Notes: generated by a model from the letters alone, not told the origin. A DNA stretch of 64,000 nt from an uncultured Clostridia bacterium (GCA_946555465.1 CAMNST010000007.1:1-64000); one strand, 5' to 3'; shown: positions 44,288-53,475, counted from the first letter of the stretch. Made by a program: numbers and translations.

Positions 44288-45142
44288 ATGGACAGATTTT
44301 CAAAATTAAATCCGAAAGCAGCCTTCCTGTTTTTTATACTTATAATAGCCGCAAGCCTTATATTATTTCACCCTGCTTTTCTGGCTGTAAGTTTTTTATC
44401 TGCTTTTTGCTATAAGGTTAAACTTGAAGGCAAAACCGCCTTTTCATATCTTTTTAAATTTATATTGCCCATGACAGTGCTGATAGGCGTTTTCAATATG
44501 TTTTTTGCAAGGTACGGCGAAACGGTTATGTTTTCTTTAGGTGAAAATAATTTTACTTTTGAAAGTCTGTTTTACGGTATCTGCCAGGGGATTATGTTTT
44601 CAGGCGTTTTAATGTGGTTTTCGTGCTATTCACAGGTTATTACATCTGAAAGACTATTTGCCGTTTTCGGCAGATTTGCACCGAACACGGCGTTGGTTTT
44701 TTCAATGGTACTGTCTTTTATACCGCGCTTTAAAAAAAATCTTGCTGAGATAAGAGATGCAAGAGAACTGATAAATGACGGTACTTCAAAATTAAAAAAA
44801 GAACTTTCAAATTTTTCAGCACTCATAACAATGGTTTTTGAAGAAAGCATAGAAACTGCAAATTCAATGAAATCAAGGGGATTTTCAAAAGGAAGAACAC
44901 CGTATTCAAAATATAGTTTTTCTTTTAAGGATGCCTTTATAATTGCTGTTTGCATAATCTGTTTTGTTTTTTTGGCTGTGATTCGATTTATCGGAAAAAT
45001 AAGTTTTATATTTGAACCTGTAATTATAATGAAAAGTTTTTCTTTTGCTGCTTTGGCAGTATATATCTTTTTTGCGTTTTTACCGCTGATTATTGATTTT
45101 ACGGAGGATATCAGATGGTTTTGTTTAAAACAGAAAATTTAA
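44288..45142 (+). CDS. ECF transporter T component (EcfT/CbiQ-like)
   Basis: The product is 284 residues. AGGGAGG at 44273-44279 fits ATG 44288, not ATG 44282. About six helices. The coupling motif is seen as ARELINDG and MKSRGFSKGR (the two A-R-G-type motifs that contact the ATPases), both in the expected order. Its end overlaps the ATPase gene. It is the energy-coupling membrane subunit. Confidence 0.85.
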   Translation: MDRFSKLNPKAAFLFFILIIAASLILFHPAFLAVSFLSAFCYKVKLEGKTAFSYLFKFILPMTVLIGVFNMFFARYGETVMFSLGENNFTFESLFYGICQGIMFSGVLMWFSCYSQVITSERLFAVFGRFAPNTALVFSMVLSFIPRFKKNLAEIRDARELINDGTSKLKKELSNFSALITMVFEESIETANSMKSRGFSKGRTPYSKYSFSFKDAFIIAVCIICFVFLAVIRFIGKISFIFEPVIIMKSFSFAALAVYIFFAFLPLIIDFTEDIRWFCLKQKI

Positions 45143-46575
45143 ATTTTACATATCCCGCTTCTTCCGATAAAGCACTTGAAGATGTCAGCCTTGAAATAAG
45201 CAGCGGTGACTTTGTTCTTCTTATGGGAAAAACAGGCAGCGGAAAATCGACCTTGCTTTCCATGCTGAAAAAAGAAATTTCACCTGTCGGAAAAATTTCG
45301 GGCAGAGTTGAAGTTAATACAAATTCCGTTTCCTTTGTCTGTCAGAATCCCGAACTTTCTTTTGTATCGGAATATGTCAGGGGTGAACTTGCGTTTGCTC
45401 TTGAAAATTCAATAAAGAATCGTTCACAGATAGCCGTAAAAATAGGCGAAACGGCATCATATTTTAATCTTACGGATTTGCTTGACAGTAAAATTTCAAA
45501 TCTTTCAGGCGGCGAAAAAGCAATGGTATCTGTTGCTGCCGCTATGGCAGGCGACTGCGATGCGCTTATTCTTGATGAGCCTTTTGCGTGGCTTGACCCG
45601 AAGGCTTCTCAGCAGTTGATTTATATGCTGAAAAGAATTAATGACGAACTGGGTGTTACCGTCATTGTTTCAACGCATTCATCACAGGGGCTTGTTGATA
45701 TCTGCGACAAAATTGTTATTATGGAACAGGGAAGAATCCTTTTTGATGATACGGCCGATAATCTGAGATTTAATAACCGTGCTCTTGATTTTTTTCCGCT
45801 ATGCACGAAACTGTTTGATGAAAGACCGCTGACGGTAAAACAGGCGATTTCTTATGCAGCAAATCTTAAAGAGAAAGAAGTTGAAGAACTTTCTGAAGGC
45901 GATACAGTGCTTGAGATTAAAAATCTGACTTTTGCATATGAAAAAAAAGGAAGAGATATTTTATCAAATCTTAATTTTAAGGCGTATAAGGGCAGAATAC
46001 ACGCTGTAATAGGTGCTAATGCGAGCGGAAAAACCACCTTTTTAAAAGCAGCAGCAGGAATAAGAAAAGCATATTCGGGCAGAGTTAAATCTTTTGGAAA
46101 AATGGCTTATCTTCCGCAGAATGTCCGCTATCTTTTTACCAAAGATACTGTTGGTGAAGAAATAAATATTGAAACCGCAAAGGCTTTTGAACTTGATGGA
46201 TTTTTAAACAGGCATCCCTATGATTTAAGCGGCGGTCAGATGCAGCGACTGGGTCTTGCAATTTTATCACAGCAGAGTTTTGATATTATTCTTATGGACG
46301 AGCCTACCAAAGGCATTGATGTTTTCGGCAAAAAAGATCTTGAGAGATATATGAAAAAACTTTCCGCCGACGGAAAAACGGTTATCTTTGTTTCGCACGA
46401 TCTCGATTTTGTCGGTGATGTTTCAGACTACGTTTCGTTTCTTTCGGATTCGGTAATTCCGATAACCGGTGAACGCCACGAAGTGCTTTCGTCGCTCAAT
46501 TACTATACAACTCAGGTAAGGCGCATAACAAAATCGCATCTTAAATCTGCCGTGTCAGCGGAGGATTTGATATGA
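45115..46575 (+). CDS. ECF transporter double ATPase (EcfA-A' fusion)
   Basis: The product is 486 residues with ACGGAGG before the ATG. Two ABC ATPase domains are in one chain. The first (1-225) has GKTGSGKSTL, LSGGEKAMV and LILDEPFAWLD. The second (about 265-470) has GANASGKTTF, LSGGQMQRLG and LMDEPTKGID. Each has its H-loop (STHSSQ, VSHDLD). It powers the T and S components. The signature of domain 1 (GEKAMV) departs from GQRQR, as often in ECF pairs. Confidence 0.92.
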   Translation: MVLFKTENLNFTYPASSDKALEDVSLEISSGDFVLLMGKTGSGKSTLLSMLKKEISPVGKISGRVEVNTNSVSFVCQNPELSFVSEYVRGELAFALENSIKNRSQIAVKIGETASYFNLTDLLDSKISNLSGGEKAMVSVAAAMAGDCDALILDEPFAWLDPKASQQLIYMLKRINDELGVTVIVSTHSSQGLVDICDKIVIMEQGRILFDDTADNLRFNNRALDFFPLCTKLFDERPLTVKQAISYAANLKEKEVEELSEGDTVLEIKNLTFAYEKKGRDILSNLNFKAYKGRIHAVIGANASGKTTFLKAAAGIRKAYSGRVKSFGKMAYLPQNVRYLFTKDTVGEEINIETAKAFELDGFLNRHPYDLSGGQMQRLGLAILSQQSFDIILMDEPTKGIDVFGKKDLERYMKKLSADGKTVIFVSHDLDFVGDVSDYVSFLSDSVIPITGERHEVLSSLNYYTTQVRRITKSHLKSAVSAEDLI

Positions 46576-47276
46576 AAAAAATCATAACAGCCATCTGTGT
46601 TTTTCTTTGTCTTATACTTGCAGTTTTATGGCAGATTTTAAGTGAAAATTACAATTATTATCTGATAAGTGTAACTATACTTTTTTTGTCTATGCTGCCG
46701 TTTTTCGTCTCTTTTGAAAAAAGTCGCCCCTCGGCAAAAGAAATTGCTCTGCTTTCAAGTATGATTGCACTGGCGGTTGTAAGCCGTGCCGTGTTTTATC
46801 TCACGCCTCAGGTTAAACCAATCGCAGCGGTTGTTGTTATCAGCGGTGTGTGTTTTGGGGCAAAAAGAGGTTATCTTGTCGGTGCTTTTTCGGCATTTAT
46901 TTCAAATTTTCTTTTCGGTCAGGGCGTGTGGACTCCGTTTCAGATGGTTGCACTGGGGTGTGTAGGTTTGTTTGCAGGCCTTATTTTTAAAAAAATTAAA
47001 CCGAATAAATACTTTCTTGCACTTGTCGGCTTTTTTCTCGCTTTTGCCGTTTACGGTCTGATTGTTGATTTTTCGTCTGTTCTTATGATGGCAGCCGATT
47101 TTACTTTGCCGTCGGTAATTTCCGTTTACGCGGCAGGCATGCCTTTCAGTGCAGTTTTTGCTGTCACAACGGCAGTTGTACTTTTCCTTTTCGGTGAACC
47201 TTTTATAAAAAAATTAAACCGCATTACAGTAAAATACGGTCTCATTTCAGATTATAACGAGGTGACTTATGAATAA
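46572..47276 (+). CDS. ECF transporter S component, probably cobalamin (CbrT-like)
   Basis: The product is 234 residues; the ATG overlaps the ATPase stop. Five or six helices. SSMIALAVVSRAVFYLTPQVKPIAAVVVISG contains the helix 1 A-x(3)-A type face that docks to the T component. FGAKRGYLVGAFSAFISNFLFGQGVWTPFQM is typical of the vitamin B12/CbrT and related S components. Location beside the corrinoid adenosyltransferase supports cobalamin; other vitamins cannot be excluded. Confidence 0.82.
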   Translation: MKKIITAICVFLCLILAVLWQILSENYNYYLISVTILFLSMLPFFVSFEKSRPSAKEIALLSSMIALAVVSRAVFYLTPQVKPIAAVVVISGVCFGAKRGYLVGAFSAFISNFLFGQGVWTPFQMVALGCVGLFAGLIFKKIKPNKYFLALVGFFLAFAVYGLIVDFSSVLMMAADFTLPSVISVYAAGMPFSAVFAVTTAVVLFLFGEPFIKKLNRITVKYGLISDYNEVTYE

Positions 47277-47520
47277 TGATGTTCTTTTAAAACTTTCAAA
47301 ATTTGCGTTTGTTTCAAGTGTTATAGGTGTGTGCACAATCGGCATATGTCCGGCATTTGCAGTTATAGGTCTGGCAATAGATATTGTGTTTAAACAGAAA
47401 AAAGTTGAACTCAGTCACGAGTGCCGGGTTAAAATGCGTGCAGCACGCATACTCGCAGTTGCTGCACTTATTATGTTTGTGATTGATATAGTTGTGGCTT
47501 TTATCCTTTTCGGAAGATAA
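47269..47520 (+). CDS. Small two-helix membrane protein
   Basis: The product is 83 residues with two hydrophobic helices (about 10-34 and 57-80) joined by a basic loop (KQKKVELSHECRVKMRAAR). The start overlaps the S-component stop, and GAGG stands just before it. No family is recognised. It closes the ECF operon, so an accessory role there is possible. Confidence 0.72.
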   Translation: MNNDVLLKLSKFAFVSSVIGVCTIGICPAFAVIGLAIDIVFKQKKVELSHECRVKMRAARILAVAALIMFVIDIVVAFILFGR

Positions 47521-47548
47521 TAGGTTCAGTGTTTCAGGAGAAATTAAA

Positions 47549-48007
47549 ATGATTAGATTAATTGAAAAAGAAGAATGCAGAGAAAAAATATGTATAGATA
47601 TTTTAAAGAGATTACCGGAATGGTTTGAAAGAGAAGATGGAATACTTCAGTATGCAAATAAATGCAGACAATCACTTTTTATGGTCTATTTTGAAAATGA
47701 CAAACCGGTAGGTTTCATTGCTGTTAAAGAAACAAGTTCGGTTACTATTGAAATCAGCGTGATGGGTGTACTTGAAAAGTATCAGAGAAAAGGAATCGGT
47801 TGCGAGTTATTCAAAACAATTTACGATTATGCAAAATGTAATAATTATGAATTTATACAAGTGAAAACAGTAAAAGAGGGTAAATATATCAGTTACGACA
47901 AAACAAATCATTTTTATAAAAAAATCGGATTTAAAGAATTTGAGTGTATTGAAGATTTGTGGGATAAAGATAACCCGTGTCAAATTTATGTGATGAGTAT
48001 TAAATAA
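47549..48007 (+). CDS. GNAT-family N-acetyltransferase
   Basis: The product is 152 residues. CAGGAG before ATG 47549 rejects the earlier in-frame ATG 47492. The GNAT core is visible: PVGFIAVKE (beta 4), ISVMGVLEKYQRKGIGCELF (the R-x-x-G-x-G acetyl-CoA loop) and HFYKKIGFKE. The substrate is unknown. Confidence 0.9.
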   Translation: MIRLIEKEECREKICIDILKRLPEWFEREDGILQYANKCRQSLFMVYFENDKPVGFIAVKETSSVTIEISVMGVLEKYQRKGIGCELFKTIYDYAKCNNYEFIQVKTVKEGKYISYDKTNHFYKKIGFKEFECIEDLWDKDNPCQIYVMSIK

Positions 48008-48037
48008 GTATTTTATTAACATTCAGGATATAAAAAA

Positions 48038-48580
48038 ATGAAATTATATATTACAGGTTCAGTGGGCAGCGGAAAAAGCACACTTGCTGAACAGATTTCT
48101 CAAATGATAAATGTTTCCTGTATTCATCTTGACGATATTATGCATATACCTTGTCCATCAAGTTCGCAGTGGGGCAATGTAAAACGTTCAGATAAAGAAA
48201 TAGATACACTTTTTTATTCTGTGATTAATCAGAATAATTACATTATTGAAGATACAGGGCGTGAACGTTTTGCAGACGGAATGAAAAATGCCGACAGGAT
48301 AATCGTTCTTGATATACCGCGTAAAACAAGAAAATACAGAATCATTAAACGATGGATAAGACAAAGATTGGGATTTGAAAAGTGTATCTATAAACCGAAT
48401 TTGCATATGCTTAAATCAATGCTTCGCTGGTTGAGAAATTATGAATCAGGTAAGGATGGCACAAAGTCACGAATCAAGCAGTTTGAAAATAAGGTTATAT
48501 ATTTAACTAATAAAAAAAAACAGAATGTTTTTTGTCACACCTGCGAAAGGGTATATTGCCGTAAATGTCGAAATAGGTAA
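48038..48580 (+). CDS. P-loop nucleoside/adenylate kinase-like protein
   Basis: The product is 180 residues. The P-loop is TGSVGSGKSTLA (residues 6-17), followed by HLDDIMH, YIIEDTGRERF and an arginine-rich lid (RKTRKYRIIKRWIRQRLG). It resembles the FlaR/topology-modulation group of small kinases. The last 20 residues follow an A9 run (48512-48520) and end CHTCERVYCRKCRNR, which is not usual for the family, so the C-terminus may have been changed by a slip in that run. Confidence 0.8.
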   Translation: MKLYITGSVGSGKSTLAEQISQMINVSCIHLDDIMHIPCPSSSQWGNVKRSDKEIDTLFYSVINQNNYIIEDTGRERFADGMKNADRIIVLDIPRKTRKYRIIKRWIRQRLGFEKCIYKPNLHMLKSMLRWLRNYESGKDGTKSRIKQFENKVIYLTNKKKQNVFCHTCERVYCRKCRNR

Positions 48581-48633
48581 AATGGTACTGAAAAACATTA
48601 TGCGCAAAGAAAATATAAATCAAGGAAGTTAAA

Positions 48634-49293
48634 ATGGAAAATAATTTCAGAGGTTTTGATAAGAATACAAACCGTTTTTTATTTGAACTGCAGTTTTGCA
48701 ATACGATTGAAAAGCAGAATGAAAATTTGGTTAAATATAAAAAATACATAACCGAACCCATTAACCTGCTTTATTTTGATTTGCTTGAAACAGTTGATCT
48801 ATTTGATTTTGATTTTGAAACCAAGCCTGCAAGATGTATTTCAACACCGTATACGGACCGGCGCTTTTCACCGACGGTGCCGCTTAAAGAATATATGTAT
48901 CTTCGTTTCAGACAGGCAGCAGAGAAAACAGATAAGATTGGTTTGTATTTTGATATGGGCAGCGAATGTTATGGATATGGTTTGAAAATATATAAGCCAA
49001 CTGCCAAGGGTATGGATTTGGTGCGTGAAAAAATCGGCGGTAGCATTAAACTGGTTTCCGAACTTGTTGATGAACTGATGGATAAAGGCTTTGAAATTCA
49101 CGGTGATAAATATAAAAAAGACCATTTTCCCGAAACAGTGGAATGTTCCGCTAAAGAACTTATGAATATGAAATGTTTCGGAATATCAAAAACCAAACCG
49201 GTTAATGACAGTGTTTACAGTGAAGAACTTGCCGAAGAATTAAAAACAGCGTTTGGGGATTTAAAAGAATTTACTGAACTGCTGGTAAAATAA
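48634..49293 (+). CDS. DUF2461-like protein
   Basis: The product is 219 residues with AAGGAAG before the ATG. Landmarks of DUF2461 are weakly visible: YKKYITEPINLL at the N-terminus, then YTDRRFSPTVPLKEY, IGLYFDMGSECYGYGLKIYKP and a helical C-terminus ending FGDLKEFTELLVK. These proteins have no agreed function. The assignment is moderate. Confidence 0.72.
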   Translation: MENNFRGFDKNTNRFLFELQFCNTIEKQNENLVKYKKYITEPINLLYFDLLETVDLFDFDFETKPARCISTPYTDRRFSPTVPLKEYMYLRFRQAAEKTDKIGLYFDMGSECYGYGLKIYKPTAKGMDLVREKIGGSIKLVSELVDELMDKGFEIHGDKYKKDHFPETVECSAKELMNMKCFGISKTKPVNDSVYSEELAEELKTAFGDLKEFTELLVK

Positions 49294-49344
49294 TTCTATC
49301 ATTTTTTGTTGAATCCTTGCTTTGAAACCGAAAGGAGAAACATT

Positions 49345-49563
49345 ATGAAAATATCTGTTTTAAATAAAATTTTTGCTGTTTGCATTGCAGGTGTTCTGAT
49401 TTATGCTTTGGGTCAGATTGTTTATATGATTGTTGATTATGATAATATGCTGACGGCACTTCCGCTGCATATGATGATTGGTTTGACAGCGGCATTATTC
49501 GGTGCTGTTATCCTGGTGATGACAGTCATTTATCTTTTGATAAAAAAGTTTTTGAAAAAGTAA
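49345..49563 (+). CDS. Small two-helix membrane protein
   Basis: The product is 72 residues; AAAGGAG supports ATG 49345 rather than the upstream TTG 49306. Two hydrophobic helices (about 6-28 and 40-66) and a basic end (KKFLKK). No family recognised. Confidence 0.7.
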   Translation: MKISVLNKIFAVCIAGVLIYALGQIVYMIVDYDNMLTALPLHMMIGLTAALFGAVILVMTVIYLLIKKFLKK

Positions 49564-49584
49564 AATATAATCGGTACTTATAAT

Positions 49585-49615
49585 CCGGCAGATTTTAAAG
49601 TCTGTCGGTTTTTTT
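49585..49615 (+). terminator. Intrinsic terminator
   Basis: CCGGCAGA and TCTGTCGG pair around an 8-base loop with a G-T pair, followed by seven T (49609-49615). Confidence 0.85.
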
Positions 49616-49649
49616 GTTGTAAATATTTCTGAAAAATAATAAAAAATTA

Positions 49650-49677
49650 TTGACAAACGATAATTTTTGAATATAAT
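49650..49677 (+). promoter_or_regulatory. Promoter of the DUF2975/XRE operon
   Basis: TTGACA (49650-49655) and TATAAT (49672-49677) are 16 bases apart, 21 bases before ATG 49699. The spacer has CAAACGATAATTTTTG, an imperfect inverted repeat that could be an operator for the operon's own XRE regulator. Confidence 0.7.
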
Positions 49678-49698
49678 GAAAGCAAAAGGAGTGGTGAT

Positions 49699-50166
49699 AT
49701 GCTATATAATGACAAATCTGTTAATTTAACACATTTTATTGTAAGGCTATGTTATGTTCTTTTAGGTGCTGCCTCGGTGCTTCTGCCGATTGTGCTTTAT
49801 AAAGGCCTTTACGAATTTGAAATTCTCGGACAGATAAAGTCCTATATAATAGGTCCGTTTTATGCCGTTGTTCCTGCGGGATATATGGCTCTCGTCTGTC
49901 TTGACAAACTTCTTATCAACATAAAAAAAGAAATTGTTTTTGAAACGCAGAATGTTAAACTTCTGAAAATAATCAGCATTGCCTGTTTTTATGCAGGAAT
50001 GATCGGACTGATATCTTTTATTGCAGTATGGCTTCTTGATTTTATGTTTGAAACGCTGCTTGTTCTTTCTATGGGCGAGTTTTTTATGGCGCTTGTGGTA
50101 AGAGTTGTTAAAAACATTTTTGAAAAAGCAATAGAATTAAAAGCAGAAAATGATTTGACCATATAG
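49699..50166 (+). CDS. DUF2975 membrane protein
   Basis: The product is 155 residues with AAAGGAGTGG before the ATG. Four helices (about 10-35, 45-70, 90-115 and 122-140) and the family layout: NTHFIVRLCYVLLG start, LLKIISIACFYAG, and MGEFFMALVVRVVKNIFEKAIELKAENDLTI end. DUF2975 genes are regularly followed by a small YozG-type XRE regulator, as here. The role is unknown. Confidence 0.85.
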   Translation: MLYNDKSVNLTHFIVRLCYVLLGAASVLLPIVLYKGLYEFEILGQIKSYIIGPFYAVVPAGYMALVCLDKLLINIKKEIVFETQNVKLLKIISIACFYAGMIGLISFIAVWLLDFMFETLLVLSMGEFFMALVVRVVKNIFEKAIELKAENDLTI

Positions 50167-50175
50167 GAGGCAGGC

Positions 50176-50382
50176 ATGGCTATTATTGTTAATCTTGATG
50201 TTATGCTTGCTAAACGGAAAATGAGTTCACTTGAACTTGCAAATAAGATAGGCATAACCCAGGCAAATTTATCTATTCTGAAAACCGGCAAGGCAAAGGC
50301 AATACGTTTTTCAACCCTTGAGGCAATATGCAAAGAACTTGACTGCCAGCCTGCCGATATTCTTGAGTATATCGAAGATTAG
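50176..50382 (+). CDS. YozG-type XRE transcriptional regulator
   Basis: The product is 68 residues with AGGAGG before the ATG. A complete helix-turn-helix: MLAKRKMSSLELANKIGITQ, NLSILKTGKAKAIRFSTL, then CKELDCQPADILEY. The length and ending are those of the small Cro/CI-like regulators paired with DUF2975. It probably controls its own operon. Confidence 0.93.
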   Translation: MAIIVNLDVMLAKRKMSSLELANKIGITQANLSILKTGKAKAIRFSTLEAICKELDCQPADILEYIED

Positions 50383-50391
50383 GAGAACGTT

Positions 50392-52260
50392 ATGGAAAAT
50401 ATCAACAGCATTAACGGCAATGAAAATGTGCAGGCAAATCAGAATAATACCGGTTTTAATAATCAGATGTATTATCAGCCGCAGGCGCATATACCTGTGC
50501 AGTCGACATATATACCCAAAATTGAAATACCCAAATTTAAAATAAATAAAAAAGATATTGTTTTTTCGGTTTTGTTTTTTGTGTTATCATTTATAATCGT
50601 TGATTTCAGTTTGTTTCACGGTTTTAATCTCGGTGCAACAATATCGTTTGTTTCTTTGTTTGTTGTTACAACTCTGTTTCTTTTTAAGAAAAAGGCAAAG
50701 CCGTCGGTATTCTCCCTTATATGCGGCGTTTTATCACTTGCCGGTGCAGTAACTTTTACAATTTTCAATGATATTTTTATTAAAGCGGTTATGCTTTTTC
50801 TTGTAAGTGCACTGTTTACAATTTATACTTGCGGCATCAGCGGCACGTTCAGAAATAAACAGGGCAGTTTTAAAATGCTTTGTGATTTGATATGCAGTGT
50901 GTTTGCCGCTCCGTTTAAAAATTTCGGTATAACTAAAAATTCTTATTCGGGTTCAGTTTCAAAAAACAAAGGTTTTAAAAGTTCGGTAATCGGTATTTTA
51001 ATTTCACTGCCGGTTCTGCTTGTTGTTATTCCTCTGCTGACACGCAGTGATGCAGCATTCAGCGGTCTTGTCTCCAAGGTGCTGACGGATATAGGAATGT
51101 ATTTTGTTGAGTTCCTTTTAGCCGTTATCGTAACTTTTTATGTGCTTTTATATATGATGTCAAAACGAAAAAATCTTGAAACAGGGTCTGAGAATGCTTC
51201 AAGGATTTTCAACAGCAAAGGCTGTATTCCGAATTCCGCTGCAGTATCATTTTTAAGCGTAATCTCTGTAACGTATCTTGTTTATCTTTTTTCACAACTT
51301 GCATATTTTTTCAGTGCATTTTCGGGATTTCTTCCCGAAGATTACGAGTTTACCGAAAGTGCCTATGCGAGACGCGGATTTTTTGAAATGTTTGCAATCT
51401 GTGTTATAAATATCATCATTATTTCTGTTGTGAACATTCTTATAAAAAGGCACAAAGGTGCAAAATCACTCGCCACAGTCAAATTCCTTTCTGTTTTCAT
51501 AATGCTTTTTACAATTCTTCTGCTTGTAACTGCTATGGCAAAAATGAAACTTTGCCTTGGAATTTTCGGTTTGTCTAAAAACCGCATTCTTGTTTGCGCA
51601 TTTATGGTAATGATTTTTGTTATTATACTATTTTATATTATTCATATATTTGCGCCGAAGATAAGTTATATGCAGCCAATCATTATTATTTGCAGCACAT
51701 TGTTTATAGCACTTTCCTATTCAAATGTTGACGCTATGATTGTTAAATACAATGTGGATGCGTTTAACAACGATAAAATTGAAAGTCTGGATATGGAATA
51801 TATCGGTTCGCTTTCAGACGACGCAGTGCCGTATATGATTGAACTTACAAAATCGGATGATGAAAAAATTGCGAAAAGTGCCGATAATTATATTGTTGAA
51901 AAAATTGCTGAGAAATATGGGGATTCATATTATAATGCGTATTACAATAACAATGATTTTTCGGATATTGAATACGATGAAATAAATGATTTTCGCAGTT
52001 ACAACCGGGCAGAATTAAATGCAGATAAGCAAATTGCCGAATATTATAACAGTCTTTCGGCTGATGAAAGAGTGGCACTTTATATAAATTACAGAATTTA
52101 TAATGAACTGATTAACTATGGTGCTTACAGCAATGAAAACGGCATTTATGAGGTTTATGCAGGGGATTACACCTATTATTATAAATACAATGAACAGAAC
52201 GATGATTACGAATTTTTAAGACAGGAGAAATTCGACGAGATTTCTGAAGAAATTTTATGA
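50392..52260 (+). CDS. DUF4173/DUF4153-like polytopic membrane protein
   Basis: The product is 622 residues with AGGAG before the ATG. A 45-residue Asn/Gln-rich cytosolic head (NINSINGNENVQANQNN) is followed by about twelve helices (about 57-450) with the DUF4173-like segments KNKGFKSSVIGILISLP and RRGFFEMFAICVINII. The C-terminal 165 residues are acidic and Tyr-rich and should be outside. Third gene of the DUF2975/XRE operon. Function unknown. Confidence 0.78.
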   Translation: MENINSINGNENVQANQNNTGFNNQMYYQPQAHIPVQSTYIPKIEIPKFKINKKDIVFSVLFFVLSFIIVDFSLFHGFNLGATISFVSLFVVTTLFLFKKKAKPSVFSLICGVLSLAGAVTFTIFNDIFIKAVMLFLVSALFTIYTCGISGTFRNKQGSFKMLCDLICSVFAAPFKNFGITKNSYSGSVSKNKGFKSSVIGILISLPVLLVVIPLLTRSDAAFSGLVSKVLTDIGMYFVEFLLAVIVTFYVLLYMMSKRKNLETGSENASRIFNSKGCIPNSAAVSFLSVISVTYLVYLFSQLAYFFSAFSGFLPEDYEFTESAYARRGFFEMFAICVINIIIISVVNILIKRHKGAKSLATVKFLSVFIMLFTILLLVTAMAKMKLCLGIFGLSKNRILVCAFMVMIFVIILFYIIHIFAPKISYMQPIIIICSTLFIALSYSNVDAMIVKYNVDAFNNDKIESLDMEYIGSLSDDAVPYMIELTKSDDEKIAKSADNYIVEKIAEKYGDSYYNAYYNNNDFSDIEYDEINDFRSYNRAELNADKQIAEYYNSLSADERVALYINYRIYNELINYGAYSNENGIYEVYAGDYTYYYKYNEQNDDYEFLRQEKFDEISEEIL

Positions 52261-52267
52261 GGCTGTT

Positions 52268-52876
52268 ATGAAGAAATTTAAAGCATTTGTGTCTTTTATA
52301 CTATCGGCAGCAATGGCATTTTCTCTTTTTGGCTGCACAGATAAAAAAACGGATAGGATTTTCTTTGCAAATAATATGACCATGATCAACTATAAAAATG
52401 AAACATTTTATGATATTTCAACCTACGGTATTAACGAGGGCATTTACAGCGAATCTGATTATCGGAGATTAGTGAATATTTATGCTGACAGCGACAGTTT
52501 TGATGATTGCTTTCCTGTGTATTATACAGATAAACCCATTGCAAAAACTTTTTTTAAAGAAAACATAATTGTCAGAAATTTTTGCAATAACGATATTGTT
52601 TTTATTACAAGTACAAATGACACACAACTGCTTGTAAAAAAAGATATTGCTCTGCCTGAAATTGAGAAAAACAATATTGAAAAAATTGTTGTTGTATCGG
52701 TAAGTCACGATGATATTGTGTATAAAACCGATTATGAAATAGATGAATTTGTCAGCAACTATGATTACTACTTTGAAAAATACAGCAACGAATTAGGTGG
52801 ATTTGAATGCCATTTGTATTACAAAAATTCAGATGCAGCAATATTTGAAACAGTTAACAGGGAAGCCTTTTCTTAA
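52268..52876 (+). CDS. Putative lipoprotein
   Basis: The product is 202 residues. The signal peptide ends with a lipobox (AFSLFGC, Cys at residue 23), so it should be lipid-anchored outside the membrane. The mature part is acidic and Tyr-rich with no family recognised. It starts 7 bases after the DUF4173-like gene and its composition resembles that protein's tail, which suggests they work together. Confidence 0.78.
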   Translation: MKKFKAFVSFILSAAMAFSLFGCTDKKTDRIFFANNMTMINYKNETFYDISTYGINEGIYSESDYRRLVNIYADSDSFDDCFPVYYTDKPIAKTFFKENIIVRNFCNNDIVFITSTNDTQLLVKKDIALPEIEKNNIEKIVVVSVSHDDIVYKTDYEIDEFVSNYDYYFEKYSNELGGFECHLYYKNSDAAIFETVNREAFS

Positions 52877-52932
52877 AAATAATATGAATACTTTATTTAT
52901 ACTTGAAATCAATAGAAATAAGGAGAATTATT

Positions 52933-53160
52933 ATGAAAAAAACTTTAAATATATTGGTATTTATTTTCAGTTTGGCATCACTTGTGATTTCTTTGGTCCT
53001 GTTTTACAATATGGGAATTTTTGTTGACGAGTTTAACACATCGCCTGATGTGGTCTGCGGCGGGGAATTCTGGCTTTATATGGATTGGCTGAGACTGTTT
53101 TTACTCGCGGCGGTCACACTCTTTTCAGGAATGAATCTGATCAGAAGAAGCAGAACATAA
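52933..53160 (+). CDS. Small two-helix membrane protein
   Basis: The product is 75 residues. AAGGAG stands before ATG 52933; ATG 52903 is less likely. Two helices (about 5-28 and 47-65) around a short loop with FNTSPDVVCGGEF. No family recognised. Last gene of the operon. Confidence 0.7.
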   Translation: MKKTLNILVFIFSLASLVISLVLFYNMGIFVDEFNTSPDVVCGGEFWLYMDWLRLFLLAAVTLFSGMNLIRRSRT

Positions 53161-53187
53161 ACGAAAAATTTAATTTATGTAACGGAG

Positions 53188-53355
53188 ATGAGCGGAATTT
53201 GTCAAAAACAGAAAAATATGTTTGATACTGTGTGCGTTAATACCTTAAGTCAAGATATTAACGCGGATAATCAAATGCTTGGGGTGAAACAAATGAATAA
53301 CATAGCAAATCAGGCAAGAGAAATAATATATAATGAAATAATTTATCATTATTAA
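53188..53355 (+). CDS. Possible 55-residue ORF in the 53161-53593 gap
   Basis: This frame (MSGICQKQKNMFDTVCVN to REIIYNEIIYHY) is open, but GGAG is too close to the ATG. An internal ATG at 53293 with GGGGTG upstream would give 20 residues (MNNIANQAREIIYNEIIYHY). A perfect 9-bp inverted repeat GCGTTAATA/TATTAACGC (53234-53242/53256-53264) lies inside. Coding is uncertain. The rest of the gap to 53593 holds a terminator and a promoter. Confidence 0.25.
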   Translation: MSGICQKQKNMFDTVCVNTLSQDINADNQMLGVKQMNNIANQAREIIYNEIIYHY

Positions 53356-53361
53356 AAGTTC

Positions 53362-53391
53362 GAGGCAGGGATAAAAACCTGCCTCATTTTT
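53362..53391 (+). terminator. Intrinsic terminator
   Basis: GAGGCAGG and CCTGCCTC form a perfect 8-bp stem around 8 bases, followed by ATTTTTA. Confidence 0.8.
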
Positions 53392-53475
53392 ATATTTACT
53401 ATTAGTTAATAAGTTTCATAATAGATTAAATTTCTGCATTTACGCCATATTATTCTGCTTTTTTGGTAAAACCTC

